This document shows positions 17,411-25,804 of a stretch of 64,000 nt of DNA, one piece after another. This stretch comes from Sphingosinicella sp041916975 (GTDB taxonomy: Bacteria; Pseudomonadota; Alphaproteobacteria; Sphingomonadales; Sphingomonadaceae). Each line of letters begins with the position of its first letter. Position 1 is the stretch's first letter. The notes beneath the pieces are model-generated. The model had not been told where the DNA came from. It saw nothing but the letters and a program-made list of their open reading frames with translations, and did no database searches. A program made the translations under genes and the position numbers. The stretch spans positions 3,596,001 to 3,660,000 of the forward strand of contig NZ_JAYRYK010000001.1 of assembly GCF_041916975.1 (NCBI RefSeq), in the 5' to 3' direction.

Positions 17411-19380
17411 TACGGCAGGTTCCATCCGATAAGATTGAGTGAGGCGAGGAAGGCAAGAATGCCTGCCGCGGCGATGGCGATGAGGCTGAAATGCACGCGT
17501 CGGAACACGGCGCGACGGCCTTCGCCCCACCAGCCGCGCAGCCATGCCGTGATGGCAGCCGCAATCGTGAGTACGGCGACGATCGCGGCGAGATTGCCGG
17601 TGATCGCAAGGCCGATGAAACGGCCCGGCTGCGCTTCGAGCACATGATACATGATGCCGTCGTCCGCCGCGTAAAAGCCGAGCAGCACGAGCGGCAGGGC
17701 GATGACCGTGCCGAGCTGCAGCAGCGGCAGCCAGCGGGAGAGACGTTCGGCGCGCGTGCTTCCCGGCCAGAACAGGCAGAGGATGCCTGTGAAACCGATG
17801 AGCAGCAGCCCCGGCAGCAGCATCCCCGCCACGCGCGGATTCCACGTGTCGCTGCACCGCTCCCACGCATCCACCGACAGCAGCGGCGCCATGCCGGTGG
17901 CCTTGTCATTGCTGGCAGTGAAAGCGAACAGCGCGGACGTGTTCGGATCGCCGAGTGCCTTCGGTGCGGCGTCCGGATTGAAGAACACGCCGGGCGCCAC
18001 CTGCCGGTAACCGGGCACGCCGCGAATGGTGAGCGTGCCGTCCGCGCCAGCCGCTGCCGTGATCACAGCATAGCCCGCACCGAGAAAATCGAACGCAGCC
18101 TCAACGGTGCTGTAGGAGCGGCGCTGGCGGCAATAGGTTCCGGCGAAATCGCTCGCGGGACGCGTCACTGGCGCTTCAGCGGGACGGTAGGCACCGAGGA
18201 AACGCGTCAGCGCGGCTTCGCGCACGAAGGCGGAATTCAGTACCGGCTCGACCGGGTTCGCCGGGTCCGCCGCAAGCCGCGTCTTGCCGACGAGCGAGCG
18301 GAGCTGTTCGGTGAGGTCGACGACGGGCCCTTCGCCAACGATCGAGGCGAACACGCCGATGCCGCGCTCGGGCACCAGCACCATCACCGTCTGAAAGCCC
18401 GGCCAGCCGCCGCCGTGCTCCACGACATGCGCTCCGTTCCACATCCCCTCTATGAAGACCATGCCGAAGCCGGTCGTCGCCGGGTGGTTTGCGACGTGCC
18501 GCGTCTGCATCCGCCGGAAACCCTCCGCCGACAGGATCGAAGGCTTGCCGTTCGCGCCTTCGATCTGCGCGATCATGAAGCGCGCCATGTCGAGCCCCGT
18601 GGTGCTGACACCGCCTGCGGGCGCGATGAAGGGGTTCATCGGCACATAACCGATCGCTTGCCGCTCGCCGTTCGGGAATGTCGCATAGGGGCGAGCGTGT
18701 GCAGGCGAGGGGGAGAGCGCGAGGTTCAGATAGGAGCGCTCCATGCCGAGCGGCGCGAAGATGTGCTCCTTGAAATAGCGGGTGATCGGCTGGCCGGAGA
18801 CGTCCTCGACGATGAGGCCGAGCACCGCCGTGCCGAAGTTCGAATAGACGGACCATGTGCCCGGCTCGCGCACCAGTTTCGGCATCGCGCGGGCGATCAC
18901 CTCGGCGCTCACGGGATGCGCGATGGCGCGGTCCGTGCCGAGCCCGAACGCCTTGTCCTCGAAGCCGGCACGGTGCGTCAGCAGGTGCCAGATCGTGACC
19001 GGGTGCCCTTTCCAGTCGGGAAGCTGCACGCGCTTGAGGTAAAGGTTGGCGGGGTCGTCGAGCGAGCGGATTAGTCCCTTTTCGTGAAGCTGGGCGATGG
19101 CGGTCGCGGTGATCACCTTGGTCGTGGAGCCGATGCGGACCTCGGTCGCCGCAGGGTCCATCGCGCGGCCGGTCGCCGGGTCGGCGAGGCCGTAGCCCTT
19201 GGCGAACGTTACCGCGCTGTTCTCCACGACGACGATCTCGGCGCCCGTGAAGCGGTGCGTTTTCAGCGCGGGCTGGAACAGCCCGTCCGCCCAGGCTTCA
19301 ATCGGCTGAGGGGCGGGCGCCGCAACAGCGGGCACGGCGAGAAGGCCGACGAGACAGGCGAGCCATTTCAGAACGCGCAT
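17410..19380 (-). CDS. Serine hydrolase (beta-lactamase class C / esterase family) with C-terminal membrane region
   Basis: A 656-residue protein with an N-terminal signal peptide (ending VPAVAAPA). The penicillin-binding-type active site is complete: Ser85-x-x-Lys88 in GSTTK, Tyr179-Ser-Asn in YSN, and HGG at 322-324. After the catalytic domain and a second soluble domain, roughly residues 500-650 hold about four hydrophobic spans, so the catalytic part should face the periplasm while anchored in the inner membrane. Proteins of this design include esterases and D-amino peptidases. The start is ATG 19380, with a GTG two codons earlier as an alternative. It is divergent from a TetR gene over tandem operator repeats and coupled to the MaoC gene. 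Confidence 0.88.
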   Translation of the reverse strand: MRVLKWLACLVGLLAVPAVAAPAPQPIEAWADGLFQPALKTHRFTGAEIVVVENSAVTFAKGYGLADPATGRAMDPAATEVRIGSTTKVITATAIAQLHEKGLIRSLDDPANLYLKRVQLPDWKGHPVTIWHLLTHRAGFEDKAFGLGTDRAIAHPVSAEVIARAMPKLVREPGTWSVYSNFGTAVLGLIVEDVSGQPITRYFKEHIFAPLGMERSYLNLALSPSPAHARPYATFPNGERQAIGYVPMNPFIAPAGGVSTTGLDMARFMIAQIEGANGKPSILSAEGFRRMQTRHVANHPATTGFGMVFIEGMWNGAHVVEHGGGWPGFQTVMVLVPERGIGVFASIVGEGPVVDLTEQLRSLVGKTRLAADPANPVEPVLNSAFVREAALTRFLGAYRPAEAPVTRPASDFAGTYCRQRRSYSTVEAAFDFLGAGYAVITAAAGADGTLTIRGVPGYRQVAPGVFFNPDAAPKALGDPNTSALFAFTASNDKATGMAPLLSVDAWERCSDTWNPRVAGMLLPGLLLIGFTGILCLFWPGSTRAERLSRWLPLLQLGTVIALPLVLLGFYAADDGIMYHVLEAQPGRFIGLAITGNLAAIVAVLTIAAAITAWLRGWWGEGRRAVFRRVHFSLIAIAAAGILAFLASLNLIGWNLP

Positions 19381-19410
19381 TTGCACCGCACTCCCACCCT
19401 AAAGTTTCAG

Positions 19411-19439
19411 TGAATTAATATTCAATGAGTAAATATTCA
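19411..19439. promoter_or_regulatory. Tandem operator: two TGARTNNNNAYTCA sites upstream of the serine hydrolase
   Basis: TGAATTAATATTCA (19411-19424) and TGAGTAAATATTCA (19426-19439) are inverted repeats of the form TGA(A/G)T-N4-A(T/C)TCA separated by one base. Exactly the same arrangement recurs upstream of TonB receptor 3, and one full site plus a half lies before the TetR start. The adjacent TetR is the likely binder. Confidence 0.7.
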
Positions 19440-19490
19440 TAGCACTCACCCTGTCAATCGAAATCGCGGCCGATTCTAGCGCACGAGGAA

Positions 19491-19510
19491 ATTCATTGAA
19501 TTCATATTCA
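19491..19510. promoter_or_regulatory. Operator: one full TGAAT-N4-ATTCA site plus half-site upstream of tetR
   Basis: TGAATTCATATTCA (19497-19510) is a full site; an ATTCA half (19491-19495) precedes it by one base, in the register of the tandem arrangement seen at 19411 and 22432. It lies 40 bp before the TetR ATG, consistent with autoregulation. Confidence 0.65.
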
Positions 19511-19550
19511 GCCCTGTCTAGCTGGTAGCCGGACATCCGGGGAGACGACC

Positions 19551-20255
19551 ATGGAAGGGCAGAAAAAAGCGCCGGGGCGCAAGGCCGCGCTGAGCCGCAA
19601 GGAGCAGGCGGTCGAAACGCGTGCGCGCCTGAAGGAGGCGACGATCCGCGTGCTGGGCCGCATCGGCTACCGGCAGATGCGCATCGCCGACGTCACGCGC
19701 GAGGCCGGCGTCGCGGTCGGGCTGTTCTATCATTATTTCCCCGATCTCAAGGCCGTGACGAGCGAGGTGCTGTCCGATTACATGGCCGAGATGACGGCGA
19801 AGGCGCGCAAGGTCACCCCGAGCGACGACCTCTTCGAAACGCTGCGCGAGCAATACAAGATTCTGATCGGGCATTTCGAGGAGCAGCCGGGCCTGATGCG
19901 CTGCATGTTGCAGGCCTCCGAGGAGATTCCCGAGTTCGGTGAAATCTGGAAGGCCTCGAACCGCCAGTGGACGCACAGTTTCGCGCGGCGCCTGTCCGAA
20001 GCGCTCGGCCCGGAAAAGCTCGACCGCAAGACCAGCCTGCTGATGGCCTATTGCCTCGGCTCGATGTCGGACGGTGTCGTGCATGAATATTATGTGCAGC
20101 AGAATCCCGATCTCGTGGGCTGCGTGGACTCACGCGACCAGCTCGCAGAGGCGCTGGCGACGCTCACTTACCGCGCCGTCTTCCTTGCCAACCCGCCGCG
20201 TGAAAAATTGGGCGCGGCGGCTGCTATTGCCGTCGCGCCCATTGCAAGTCGCTAG
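19551..20255 (+). CDS. TetR family transcriptional regulator
   Basis: A 234-residue regulator. The N-terminal helix-turn-helix covers about residues 20-72 (IRVLGRIGYRQMRIADVTREAGVAVGLFYHYFPDLKAV); the rest is a helical ligand-binding domain (LFETLREQYKILIGHFEEQPGLMRCML and onward). GGGGAGA precedes the ATG at 19551. It is divergent from the serine hydrolase and convergent with TonB receptor 3, both of which carry copies of the TGARTNNNNAYTCA operator, so it most likely controls hydrolase-MaoC, itself and the receptor. The inducer is unknown; MaoC suggests an acyl-CoA or fatty-acyl compound (inference). Confidence 0.93.
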   Translation: MEGQKKAPGRKAALSRKEQAVETRARLKEATIRVLGRIGYRQMRIADVTREAGVAVGLFYHYFPDLKAVTSEVLSDYMAEMTAKARKVTPSDDLFETLREQYKILIGHFEEQPGLMRCMLQASEEIPEFGEIWKASNRQWTHSFARRLSEALGPEKLDRKTSLLMAYCLGSMSDGVVHEYYVQQNPDLVGCVDSRDQLAEALATLTYRAVFLANPPREKLGAAAAIAVAPIASR

Positions 20256-20261
20256 GAGGGG

Positions 20262-20284
20262 CCCGCGACCAACGCGGTCGCGGG
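20262..20284. terminator. Stem-loop between convergent tetR and TonB receptor 3
   Basis: CCCGCGACC (20262-20270) pairs perfectly with GGTCGCGGG (20276-20284) around AACGC. There is no T tract on either side, so it is a weak terminator candidate, but its position between two convergent stops fits. Confidence 0.45.
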
Positions 20285-20300
20285 GTACTGAGAACCTGAT

Positions 20301-22409
20301 CTAGAACCGCTTGCTCGCGCTGATACCGAACGTGCGCGGGCGATTGACGTTGATGCGCTGGTCGCCGAGCGTCGTATCGACGAAGAGCTCGGCGCGCTTG
20401 TCGAAGAGGTTGTTCACGAACACGCTGATGTCGAGGTCGCCGGTCTCGACGCCGATCTTCGCGTTCGCCAGCTCGTAGCTGTGCTGTAGATCGGGCGCGG
20501 GAACGTCGCTCGGGAAGCCGTTGTAGCTGCCGCCGACATGCTGGATGTTCGCCTGCATGTAGCCCGAAAGCGCATCCGACAGCGGGAAGCTGTACCGGCC
20601 GAAGATGTCGTAGCTCCACTTCGGCACCGCCGGAATCCGGTCGCCCTTCAGGCCTGCACCGCTCGCGCTGTTCGCGGCGAGATAGGCGTCGGTGTAAGCG
20701 AGCGTCGCCCCGAGTTCGAGGCCGCCGACGGGCCGGAGCGAAAGCTCCACCTCCGCGCCCTTGCTCTTCGCCTTGTCGCCGTTCGTCACGTACGAGAAGC
20801 CGTCCGGGCGCGTCACCGTCACCTGGATATCGCTCCAGTCGATGTAGAACAGCGCGGCGTTGAACGTCGCTTTGCCGCCGAGGAAGTCGGACTTCACGCC
20901 CACCTCGTAGTTCCACAGCGAATCCGAATCGAACGTCGCGGGCGCCGACACGCCGCCGAGCGGCGGAATGGTCGTGTTCGGGCCGCCGACGCGGAAGCCC
21001 TGCGCGGCCTGCGCGTAGACGAGGATGTCGGGCGTCGCCTTGTACGAGATGTTGATCTTCGGGTTGATCTTGCTCTCGCTCGATCCGCCCGAATCCGACG
21101 AGAAGCCGCCCGCGATGATGCCGTCTGAAACCTTGCTGAAGCGCTCCTTCACCTTGAAGGCGCGCAGACCGCCGGTGATCTTCAGCGCTTCGGTCACGTT
21201 GACGCTCAGTTCGCCGAACGCGGCATACTGCTTAGTCACGTTGTTGATGTCGCTGTCGAGGAGCGGCGTGGTCGCCGGGATGCCGAACAGGCCGCCGTGC
21301 CACGCGAGCTGGTAGAGCGAGTTCTTGCGGCGCGAATAATAGAGGCCCGCGATCCATTCGACCGTACCGCCGCTCGGCGAGGCGAGGCGGATTTCCTGCA
21401 CGAAGTTCTTGTCCGGCACGACGTTGTTGAGCCACACCGGAACCGGCACGCCGAGGAAGGCGGTGACGTCGCGGTTGTCGTTGATCTTGCGGTCGAGATA
21501 GCTCGTCGTCGAAACGAGATCCGCCCAGCCGAAATCGTTGTGGAGCACCAGGCTGTAGACGGTGAGGTCGTCGCTGCGCAGTTCGGCGACGGCGCGGCGC
21601 TGGGTGAGCTCCGCGAGTGTCGGATCGATCTCCTGCGCGCCGCCGAAGTCGGACCGCTGGAGGAGGATGCTTGCCGTCGCGTCGAACGTCTCGCTCGGCG
21701 CCATCTTCAGCGAGAAGCGGGCGCCCCAGGTCTCGGCGTCGTTGACGTTGCTTTTGCCGAGCTGCGTGTTGTCAACGAAGCCGCCTTCGTTGCGATAGTA
21801 GAACACCGTGCGCATCGCGACCTTGTCGGTGGCGAGCGGCACGTTGATCATGCCGTTTAGCGCAACGCTCTCGTCGCCGTGACGCGTGGTGGAGAGCGAT
21901 CCGCTGACCGAAGCCTCGATGCGGTCGAGCTTCGGCTTCGCCGTGATCATGCGGATGGTGCCGCCCATCGAGCCCGCGCCGTAAAGCGTGCCCTGCGGGC
22001 CGCGCAGAACCTCGATGCGCTCGACGTCGTAAAGGCGCAGGTCAGGCTCGTTGTTCGGGAAGCTGACCGGCGTCTCGTCGATGTAGATGCCGACCGGCGA
22101 CTGGTGGTTCTGGTCGACGCCGGTGGAAACGCCGCGCAGGGTGATCTTGTTGCGGCCCGAGCCGCGATCCACGAACGACAGGCCGGGCACGCTGCGGGCG
22201 TAGTCGGTGAACCCGTCGAAACCGCGCTTTTCGATCTGCTCGGCGGTGAGCGCCGAAATGCTGAGCGGCACGTCCTGCAGCGGCTGCGCGCGCTTCTGCG
22301 CGGTCACCACGATCTCGTCGGTCGGCACGGCCTCATCCGCCATCGCCGCGTACGGCGCCATCAGCGCCAGCGCGCTGCTCGCCATCCACAAACGGGAAAA
22401 TCCCTTCAT
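20301..22409 (-). CDS. TonB-dependent receptor 3
   Basis: A 702-residue receptor. Signal peptide ending YAAMADEA, Ton-box region DEIVVTAQKR, plug with RIEVLRGPQGTLYGAGSMGG, and a barrel ending SASKRF with terminal Phe. The ATG at 22409 follows AAGGGGGT. Its promoter carries the same tandem TGARTNNNNAYTCA operator found at the divergent TetR/hydrolase promoters, which places it in the TetR regulon. The N-terminus resembles TonB receptor 5 (both have a SMGGT(I/L)R plug segment) more than receptors 2 or 4. Confidence 0.93.
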   Translation of the reverse strand: MKGFSRLWMASSALALMAPYAAMADEAVPTDEIVVTAQKRAQPLQDVPLSISALTAEQIEKRGFDGFTDYARSVPGLSFVDRGSGRNKITLRGVSTGVDQNHQSPVGIYIDETPVSFPNNEPDLRLYDVERIEVLRGPQGTLYGAGSMGGTIRMITAKPKLDRIEASVSGSLSTTRHGDESVALNGMINVPLATDKVAMRTVFYYRNEGGFVDNTQLGKSNVNDAETWGARFSLKMAPSETFDATASILLQRSDFGGAQEIDPTLAELTQRRAVAELRSDDLTVYSLVLHNDFGWADLVSTTSYLDRKINDNRDVTAFLGVPVPVWLNNVVPDKNFVQEIRLASPSGGTVEWIAGLYYSRRKNSLYQLAWHGGLFGIPATTPLLDSDINNVTKQYAAFGELSVNVTEALKITGGLRAFKVKERFSKVSDGIIAGGFSSDSGGSSESKINPKINISYKATPDILVYAQAAQGFRVGGPNTTIPPLGGVSAPATFDSDSLWNYEVGVKSDFLGGKATFNAALFYIDWSDIQVTVTRPDGFSYVTNGDKAKSKGAEVELSLRPVGGLELGATLAYTDAYLAANSASGAGLKGDRIPAVPKWSYDIFGRYSFPLSDALSGYMQANIQHVGGSYNGFPSDVPAPDLQHSYELANAKIGVETGDLDISVFVNNLFDKRAELFVDTTLGDQRINVNRPRTFGISASKRF

Positions 22410-22431
22410 GAGTACCCCCTTCTTATAATGT

Positions 22432-22460
22432 TGAATTAAAACTCATTGAGTTTGTATTCA
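22432..22460. promoter_or_regulatory. Tandem operator: two TGARTNNNNAYTCA sites upstream of TonB receptor 3
   Basis: TGAATTAAAACTCA (22432-22445) and TGAGTTTGTATTCA (22447-22460) are separated by one base; together with flanking T and A they form one imperfect 31-bp inverted repeat. Spacing and consensus match the pair at 19411-19439, three kilobases away. Confidence 0.7.
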
Positions 22461-22474
22461 ACGAAATGACACGA

Positions 22475-22512
22475 GTCAACGCCGCTTTTCGGTGCGCAAA
22501 AGCGGCGTTGAC
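22475..22512. terminator. Perfect 15-bp hairpin downstream of the AhpD-like gene
   Basis: GTCAACGCCGCTTTT (22475-22489) pairs perfectly with AAAAGCGGCGTTGAC (22498-22512) around an 8-nt loop. It sits 60 nt beyond the stop of the AhpD-like gene and just before the receptor 3 operator. No T tract follows on either strand; the A/T run is inside the stem. It may end the sulfide operon transcript or insulate the receptor promoter. Confidence 0.5.
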
Positions 22513-22572
22513 CGGGAGTATCCGGGGGTGTTCAGGAGAAGGGCGGCGCGAGGCTGCCCCTCGGGGAGCGGT

Positions 22573-22926
22573 TTATTCGGCCGCTTTTGCCGCGAACTGG
22601 TCGTAGGCTTCCACGGCCTGCGCGGCGTACATCAGGCTTGGTCCCGCGCCCATGTAGAGCGCCATACCCATCGTCTCCATCACCTCGTCGCGCATCGCGC
22701 CGTGACGGACGGCAGCCTGCGCGTGGAAGGCGACGCAGCCGTCGCAGCGGATCGCGACGGCGATGCCGAGCGCGATGAGTTCCTTCGTTTTGGCGTCGAG
22801 AGCGCCCGCGTCGGTCGCGGCCTTCGCCATTGCCGAGAACGCCTTCATCACCTCCGGCGCACCAAGCCGCACCTCCTTGATCGCGCCCGAAAGCTCGGTC
22901 GCCATCTGCGGCCAGTCCTTGTGCAT
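22573..22926 (-). CDS. Carboxymuconolactone decarboxylase family protein (AhpD-like)
   Basis: A 117-residue all-helical protein with the AhpD redox motif Cys61-Asp-Gly-Cys64 and His68 (RCDGCVAFH). AhpD-like proteins act as thiol peroxidases or disulfide-exchange partners. It is the last gene of a leftward group with sulfide:quinone oxidoreductase, DUF2892 and TolC genes, 24 nt after TolC, so a thiol/persulfide role is plausible. An AGGAGA-type site precedes the ATG at 22926. Confidence 0.9.
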   Translation of the reverse strand: MHKDWPQMATELSGAIKEVRLGAPEVMKAFSAMAKAATDAGALDAKTKELIALGIAVAIRCDGCVAFHAQAAVRHGAMRDEVMETMGMALYMGAGPSLMYAAQAVEAYDQFAAKAAE

Positions 22927-22950
22927 CGTTTTCTCCTGTTTTTTGGGGTC

Positions 22951-24207
22951 TCAGTTGCCGCCGATGAGCGCGAGCAGGCGGTACGCGGCGACGATCCTGT
23001 CGGCGCGCGCGGCGACGGAGGCAACGCCTGCGCCCAGCGCCTCGCGTTCGGCGTCGAGCAGGTCGAGCTGCGGCTTCATGCCGACGCGAACCTCGTGCCG
23101 AACGCTCGCAAGCGCCTGCTCGGTCGCCTCCGCCTGATCCTCAGCCGCGGTTTCAACGAGGCGCGCTGTATGCACCTCCTGAAACGCCGCGATCACGGCT
23201 TCCTCGATCTGCATCTCCGCGGCGCGCTTTCTCGCCTCGGCGGCGCGCACTTCGCTCGTCGCTTCCGAAATCTTCGCGGAGACGCGCCCGCCGCTGAACA
23301 GCTCCCAACGGGCGCGGACGCCGACCGTGGTGCTGTCCGCGCGGTAGTCGGGGAAGAACTGGTCGCGCACCGTTCCCGCCTCCGCAAAGGCGCCGACGGT
23401 CGGCAAACGTTCGGCGCGCGCGCCGCGTGCGGCCGCTTCCGCCGCGCGCAGACCCGCCTCGGCCTCGGCCAGCATCGGGCTTCGCGTCTTGGCCGCGTCC
23501 ATTGCTTCGTCGAGCGTTGCAGGGAGCGGCGGGTTGCCGGGCAGGGGGTCAAGAGCAGCGGCATCGAGCCCGGTGAGGTTCCGGAACCGCGCCGACCGAG
23601 ATACCTTCATCCCCTCCGCCCGCGCGAGCCCGGCACGCGCCTCGGCCAGCCGCGCGGTCGCCTGCGAAACATCGGTGCTCGGGCTTTCCCCCGCTCTGAA
23701 ACGCAACTGCGCCTGACGCACGATCTCGGTCGTCTCATCCACCAAGCGGGCATGCAGCGCCGTCATCCGCTCGGCAGCGAGCACATCGCCATAGGCGCGC
23801 GCGACATCGGCGACGACACGGCTCCGCGTACTCTCACGCCCCGCCTCGCGTGCGGCGAGCCCGGCCTTGGCCCCCGCGATCCCGGCGCTCACCCGCCCTC
23901 CGGTGAAGAGCGGCTGCTCGATCGTCGCCTGCGCCGCGCGCGGGTGAACAGTCTCGGCGCCAAGTCCGAAGAAGTCTTTGGGGTCTAGCCGACCGTAACC
24001 ATAGGTGCCGGAGATCGCCGCCGTCGGCAGGCGCGCGGCCTCGGCCTGATCGAGGCGCGCCTTCGCGGCGCCCGCATCGGCGTCCGCGGCGGCGATTTCT
24101 GGCGCGTGCCGAAGCGCGGCCGTGATCGCTTCATCCAGCGTCACCGCCGCGGCGGGGAGGGGAAGGGCCGCCAGCGCAAGGGCTAGCAAGCCCTGCGCGG
24201 TTTTCAT
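22951..24207 (-). CDS. TolC family outer-membrane efflux protein
   Basis: A 418-residue outer-membrane channel protein. Signal peptide MKTAQGLLALALAALPLPAAA, then two repeats of long coiled-coil helices rich in Ala, Glu and Arg (for example SPSTDVSQATARLAEARAGLARAEG and LVETAAEDQAEATEQALASVRHEV), as in TolC/OprM proteins. Its ATG overlaps the stop of the DUF2892 gene (ATGA). The periplasmic adaptor and RND pump that should complete the exporter are in the divergent operon starting at 25805, so the tripartite pump seems split over one divergent promoter region. Confidence 0.88.
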   Translation of the reverse strand: MKTAQGLLALALAALPLPAAAVTLDEAITAALRHAPEIAAADADAGAAKARLDQAEAARLPTAAISGTYGYGRLDPKDFFGLGAETVHPRAAQATIEQPLFTGGRVSAGIAGAKAGLAAREAGRESTRSRVVADVARAYGDVLAAERMTALHARLVDETTEIVRQAQLRFRAGESPSTDVSQATARLAEARAGLARAEGMKVSRSARFRNLTGLDAAALDPLPGNPPLPATLDEAMDAAKTRSPMLAEAEAGLRAAEAAARGARAERLPTVGAFAEAGTVRDQFFPDYRADSTTVGVRARWELFSGGRVSAKISEATSEVRAAEARKRAAEMQIEEAVIAAFQEVHTARLVETAAEDQAEATEQALASVRHEVRVGMKPQLDLLDAEREALGAGVASVAARADRIVAAYRLLALIGGN

Positions 24208-24407
24208 TTGAACGCGGTACCCGGCCGGATGCCCAGCGCCTTGAAGATCATCGCTGCCGGGCAGAAACCCGTGAACCCGGCCTGGATCATGTTCAGCCCG
24301 GCAAACGCCGAAAGCCCGATCCACCACGGATGCACAGTCAGCGATAGGGCGATTCCGAGCAGCACGACGCACCCGGCGAATATGAGAACGGCACGATCGA
24401 GAGTCAT
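24204..24407 (-). CDS. DUF2892 family small membrane protein
   Basis: A 67-residue protein with two hydrophobic spans (LIFAGCVVLLGIALSL and WIGLSAFAGLNMIQAG) and a FCPAAMIFKALG C-terminal motif, the signature of DUF2892 proteins, which often accompany rhodaneses in sulfur operons. The ATG at 24407 is set by GGAG 7 nt upstream; a GTG one codon earlier is less well spaced. It lies between sulfide:quinone oxidoreductase and TolC with overlapping ends. Confidence 0.88.
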   Translation of the reverse strand: MTLDRAVLIFAGCVVLLGIALSLTVHPWWIGLSAFAGLNMIQAGFTGFCPAAMIFKALGIRPGTAFK

Positions 24408-24423
24408 CACGGCACTCCTTCCA

Positions 24424-25710
24424 TCAACGCGGCAGCCGCAGCTTGCGGATGCCCATCACATGCAGCGCGAGCTTTTCGTAAAACGGCTCGCTCTCACCCT
24501 TCCTGACCTTGCGCAGGAAGTATTTCTCAAAGGCGATCTTCGCGAGATGCACCCACTTGCCGCTCGCCGACCAGTTGACGTTGCGCGGCGGAATCTGGGG
24601 CTGCGCGACGAACGCCACGCCGCCGTCGCCGAAATCGGCAAGGCACACGGCGTTCCACGTCGCCTCGGCCGTCGGTTCCTTTCCACTCAGGATCGCACCG
24701 AGGTTCTCGGCGATCGCCGTCACCATCGATTCGATCATGAAGCCGGTTTTGGGCACGCCCACGGGAACCGGTGTCGGCCCGGTCGGCGGGATCGCGACGC
24801 AGACGCCGAGCGCGAAAATCTCGGGGAAGGCAGGGTTGCGCTGGTGCTTGTCGACGAGGATGAAGCCGCGCGGATTGGTCAGCCCCTCGATGCCGCTGAC
24901 GGCGGGGACGCCGCGGAACGCTGGCAGCATCATCGAATAGCCGAAGGGCAAAGCGTGGGTAGCCTTCACCGCGCCGCCGTCCGCAATTTCCTCGACATGC
25001 ATCGTGCCCGGCTCGACCTTCGTCACGCGCGCACTGGTGATCCATTTGATGTGGCGCTCGCGCAGCGTGCTTTCGAGCAGCGACTTGGTGTCGCCGACAC
25101 CATCGAGGCCGAGGTGGCCGATATAAGGTTCGGCGGTCACGAACGTCATCGGCACGCGGTCGCGGATCTTGCGGCGGCGCAGCTCCGTATCGAGGATCAG
25201 CGCGAACTCGTAGGCCGGGCCGTAGCAGGATGCGCCCTGCACCGCGCCGACGACGATGGGGCCGGGATTTTCCACGAACCTGTCGAAGGCGTCCGCGGCA
25301 GCCGCGGCGTGTGCCGTCTGGCAGACGGAAACGGTGTGCCCGCCGTGCGGGCCGAGGCCTTCGATCTCGTCGAAGGCAAGATCGGGGCCGGTTGCAATTA
25401 CAAGATAATCGTAAATGATGTTCTCGCCGTCGTTCAGCTCAATTCGCTTCTCGCCGGCGTGGACGCGCTTGGCGCCCGCCGAGGTAAAGCCGATCTTCTT
25501 GCGGGCGAAAATCGGCGGCAGGTGGACCTGAATGGCTTCAGGTTCGCGCCAGCGCACGGCAACCCAAGGGTTTGAAGGAATGAAGGAATATGTGTCGCTG
25601 TCCGAGATCGTCATCACCTCGGCGCGGCCCTTCACGGCAGCCTGTATCTCATAGGCGGCGATCGTGCCGCCCAGCCCGGCACCCAGTACCACAATCCGCG
25701 GCAAGCCCAT
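24424..25710 (-). CDS. sqr: Sulfide:quinone oxidoreductase
   Basis: A 428-residue FAD enzyme that oxidises sulfide to persulfide or polysulfide and passes electrons to quinone at the inner membrane. The N-terminal FAD site is VVLGAGLGGTIAAYEI. Cys130, Cys162 and Cys356 have exactly the spacing of the three catalytic cysteines of Rhodobacter capsulatus SQR (127, 159, 353), which separates it from ordinary NADH dehydrogenases. The later GDGGVAFVAQP and KWVHLAKIAFEKYFL segments also match. GGAGG sets the ATG at 25710. It heads the leftward operon with DUF2892, TolC and AhpD-like genes and faces a rhodanese. Confidence 0.88.
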   Translation of the reverse strand: MGLPRIVVLGAGLGGTIAAYEIQAAVKGRAEVMTISDSDTYSFIPSNPWVAVRWREPEAIQVHLPPIFARKKIGFTSAGAKRVHAGEKRIELNDGENIIYDYLVIATGPDLAFDEIEGLGPHGGHTVSVCQTAHAAAAADAFDRFVENPGPIVVGAVQGASCYGPAYEFALILDTELRRRKIRDRVPMTFVTAEPYIGHLGLDGVGDTKSLLESTLRERHIKWITSARVTKVEPGTMHVEEIADGGAVKATHALPFGYSMMLPAFRGVPAVSGIEGLTNPRGFILVDKHQRNPAFPEIFALGVCVAIPPTGPTPVPVGVPKTGFMIESMVTAIAENLGAILSGKEPTAEATWNAVCLADFGDGGVAFVAQPQIPPRNVNWSASGKWVHLAKIAFEKYFLRKVRKGESEPFYEKLALHVMGIRKLRLPR

Positions 25711-25745
25711 CGCGATCCTCCTTCGATCGATCTTCATTCATTAGC

Positions 25746-25780
25746 TTGACTGAATATAATAATTACACGATATATGCAAT
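25746..25780. promoter_or_regulatory. Promoter and operator between sqr and the rhodanese operon
   Basis: TTGACT (25746-25751) and GATATA (25769-25774) are 17 nt apart and can drive the rhodanese operon. Overlapping the -10 box is ATTACA (25762-25767)-N7-TGCAAT (25775-25780), an inverted repeat with one mismatch. The same repeat, ATTACA-N7-TGTAAT, lies between the peroxiredoxin and thioredoxin 2 genes. ArsR-type binding is inferred from the two ArsR genes in between. Confidence 0.6.
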
Positions 25781-25804
25781 AAGCAAATTGAAAGGTGTGG
25801 TGCA

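Noticed and set aside
24208..25575. Long plus-strand open frame opposite sqr (and similar long antisense frames throughout)
   Set aside because: These are His/Arg-rich complement shadows typical of high-GC coding DNA with no recognisable domain.
24424..25710. Type II NADH dehydrogenase
   Set aside because: The three cysteines with SQR spacing and the rhodanese neighbour favour sulfide:quinone oxidoreductase.
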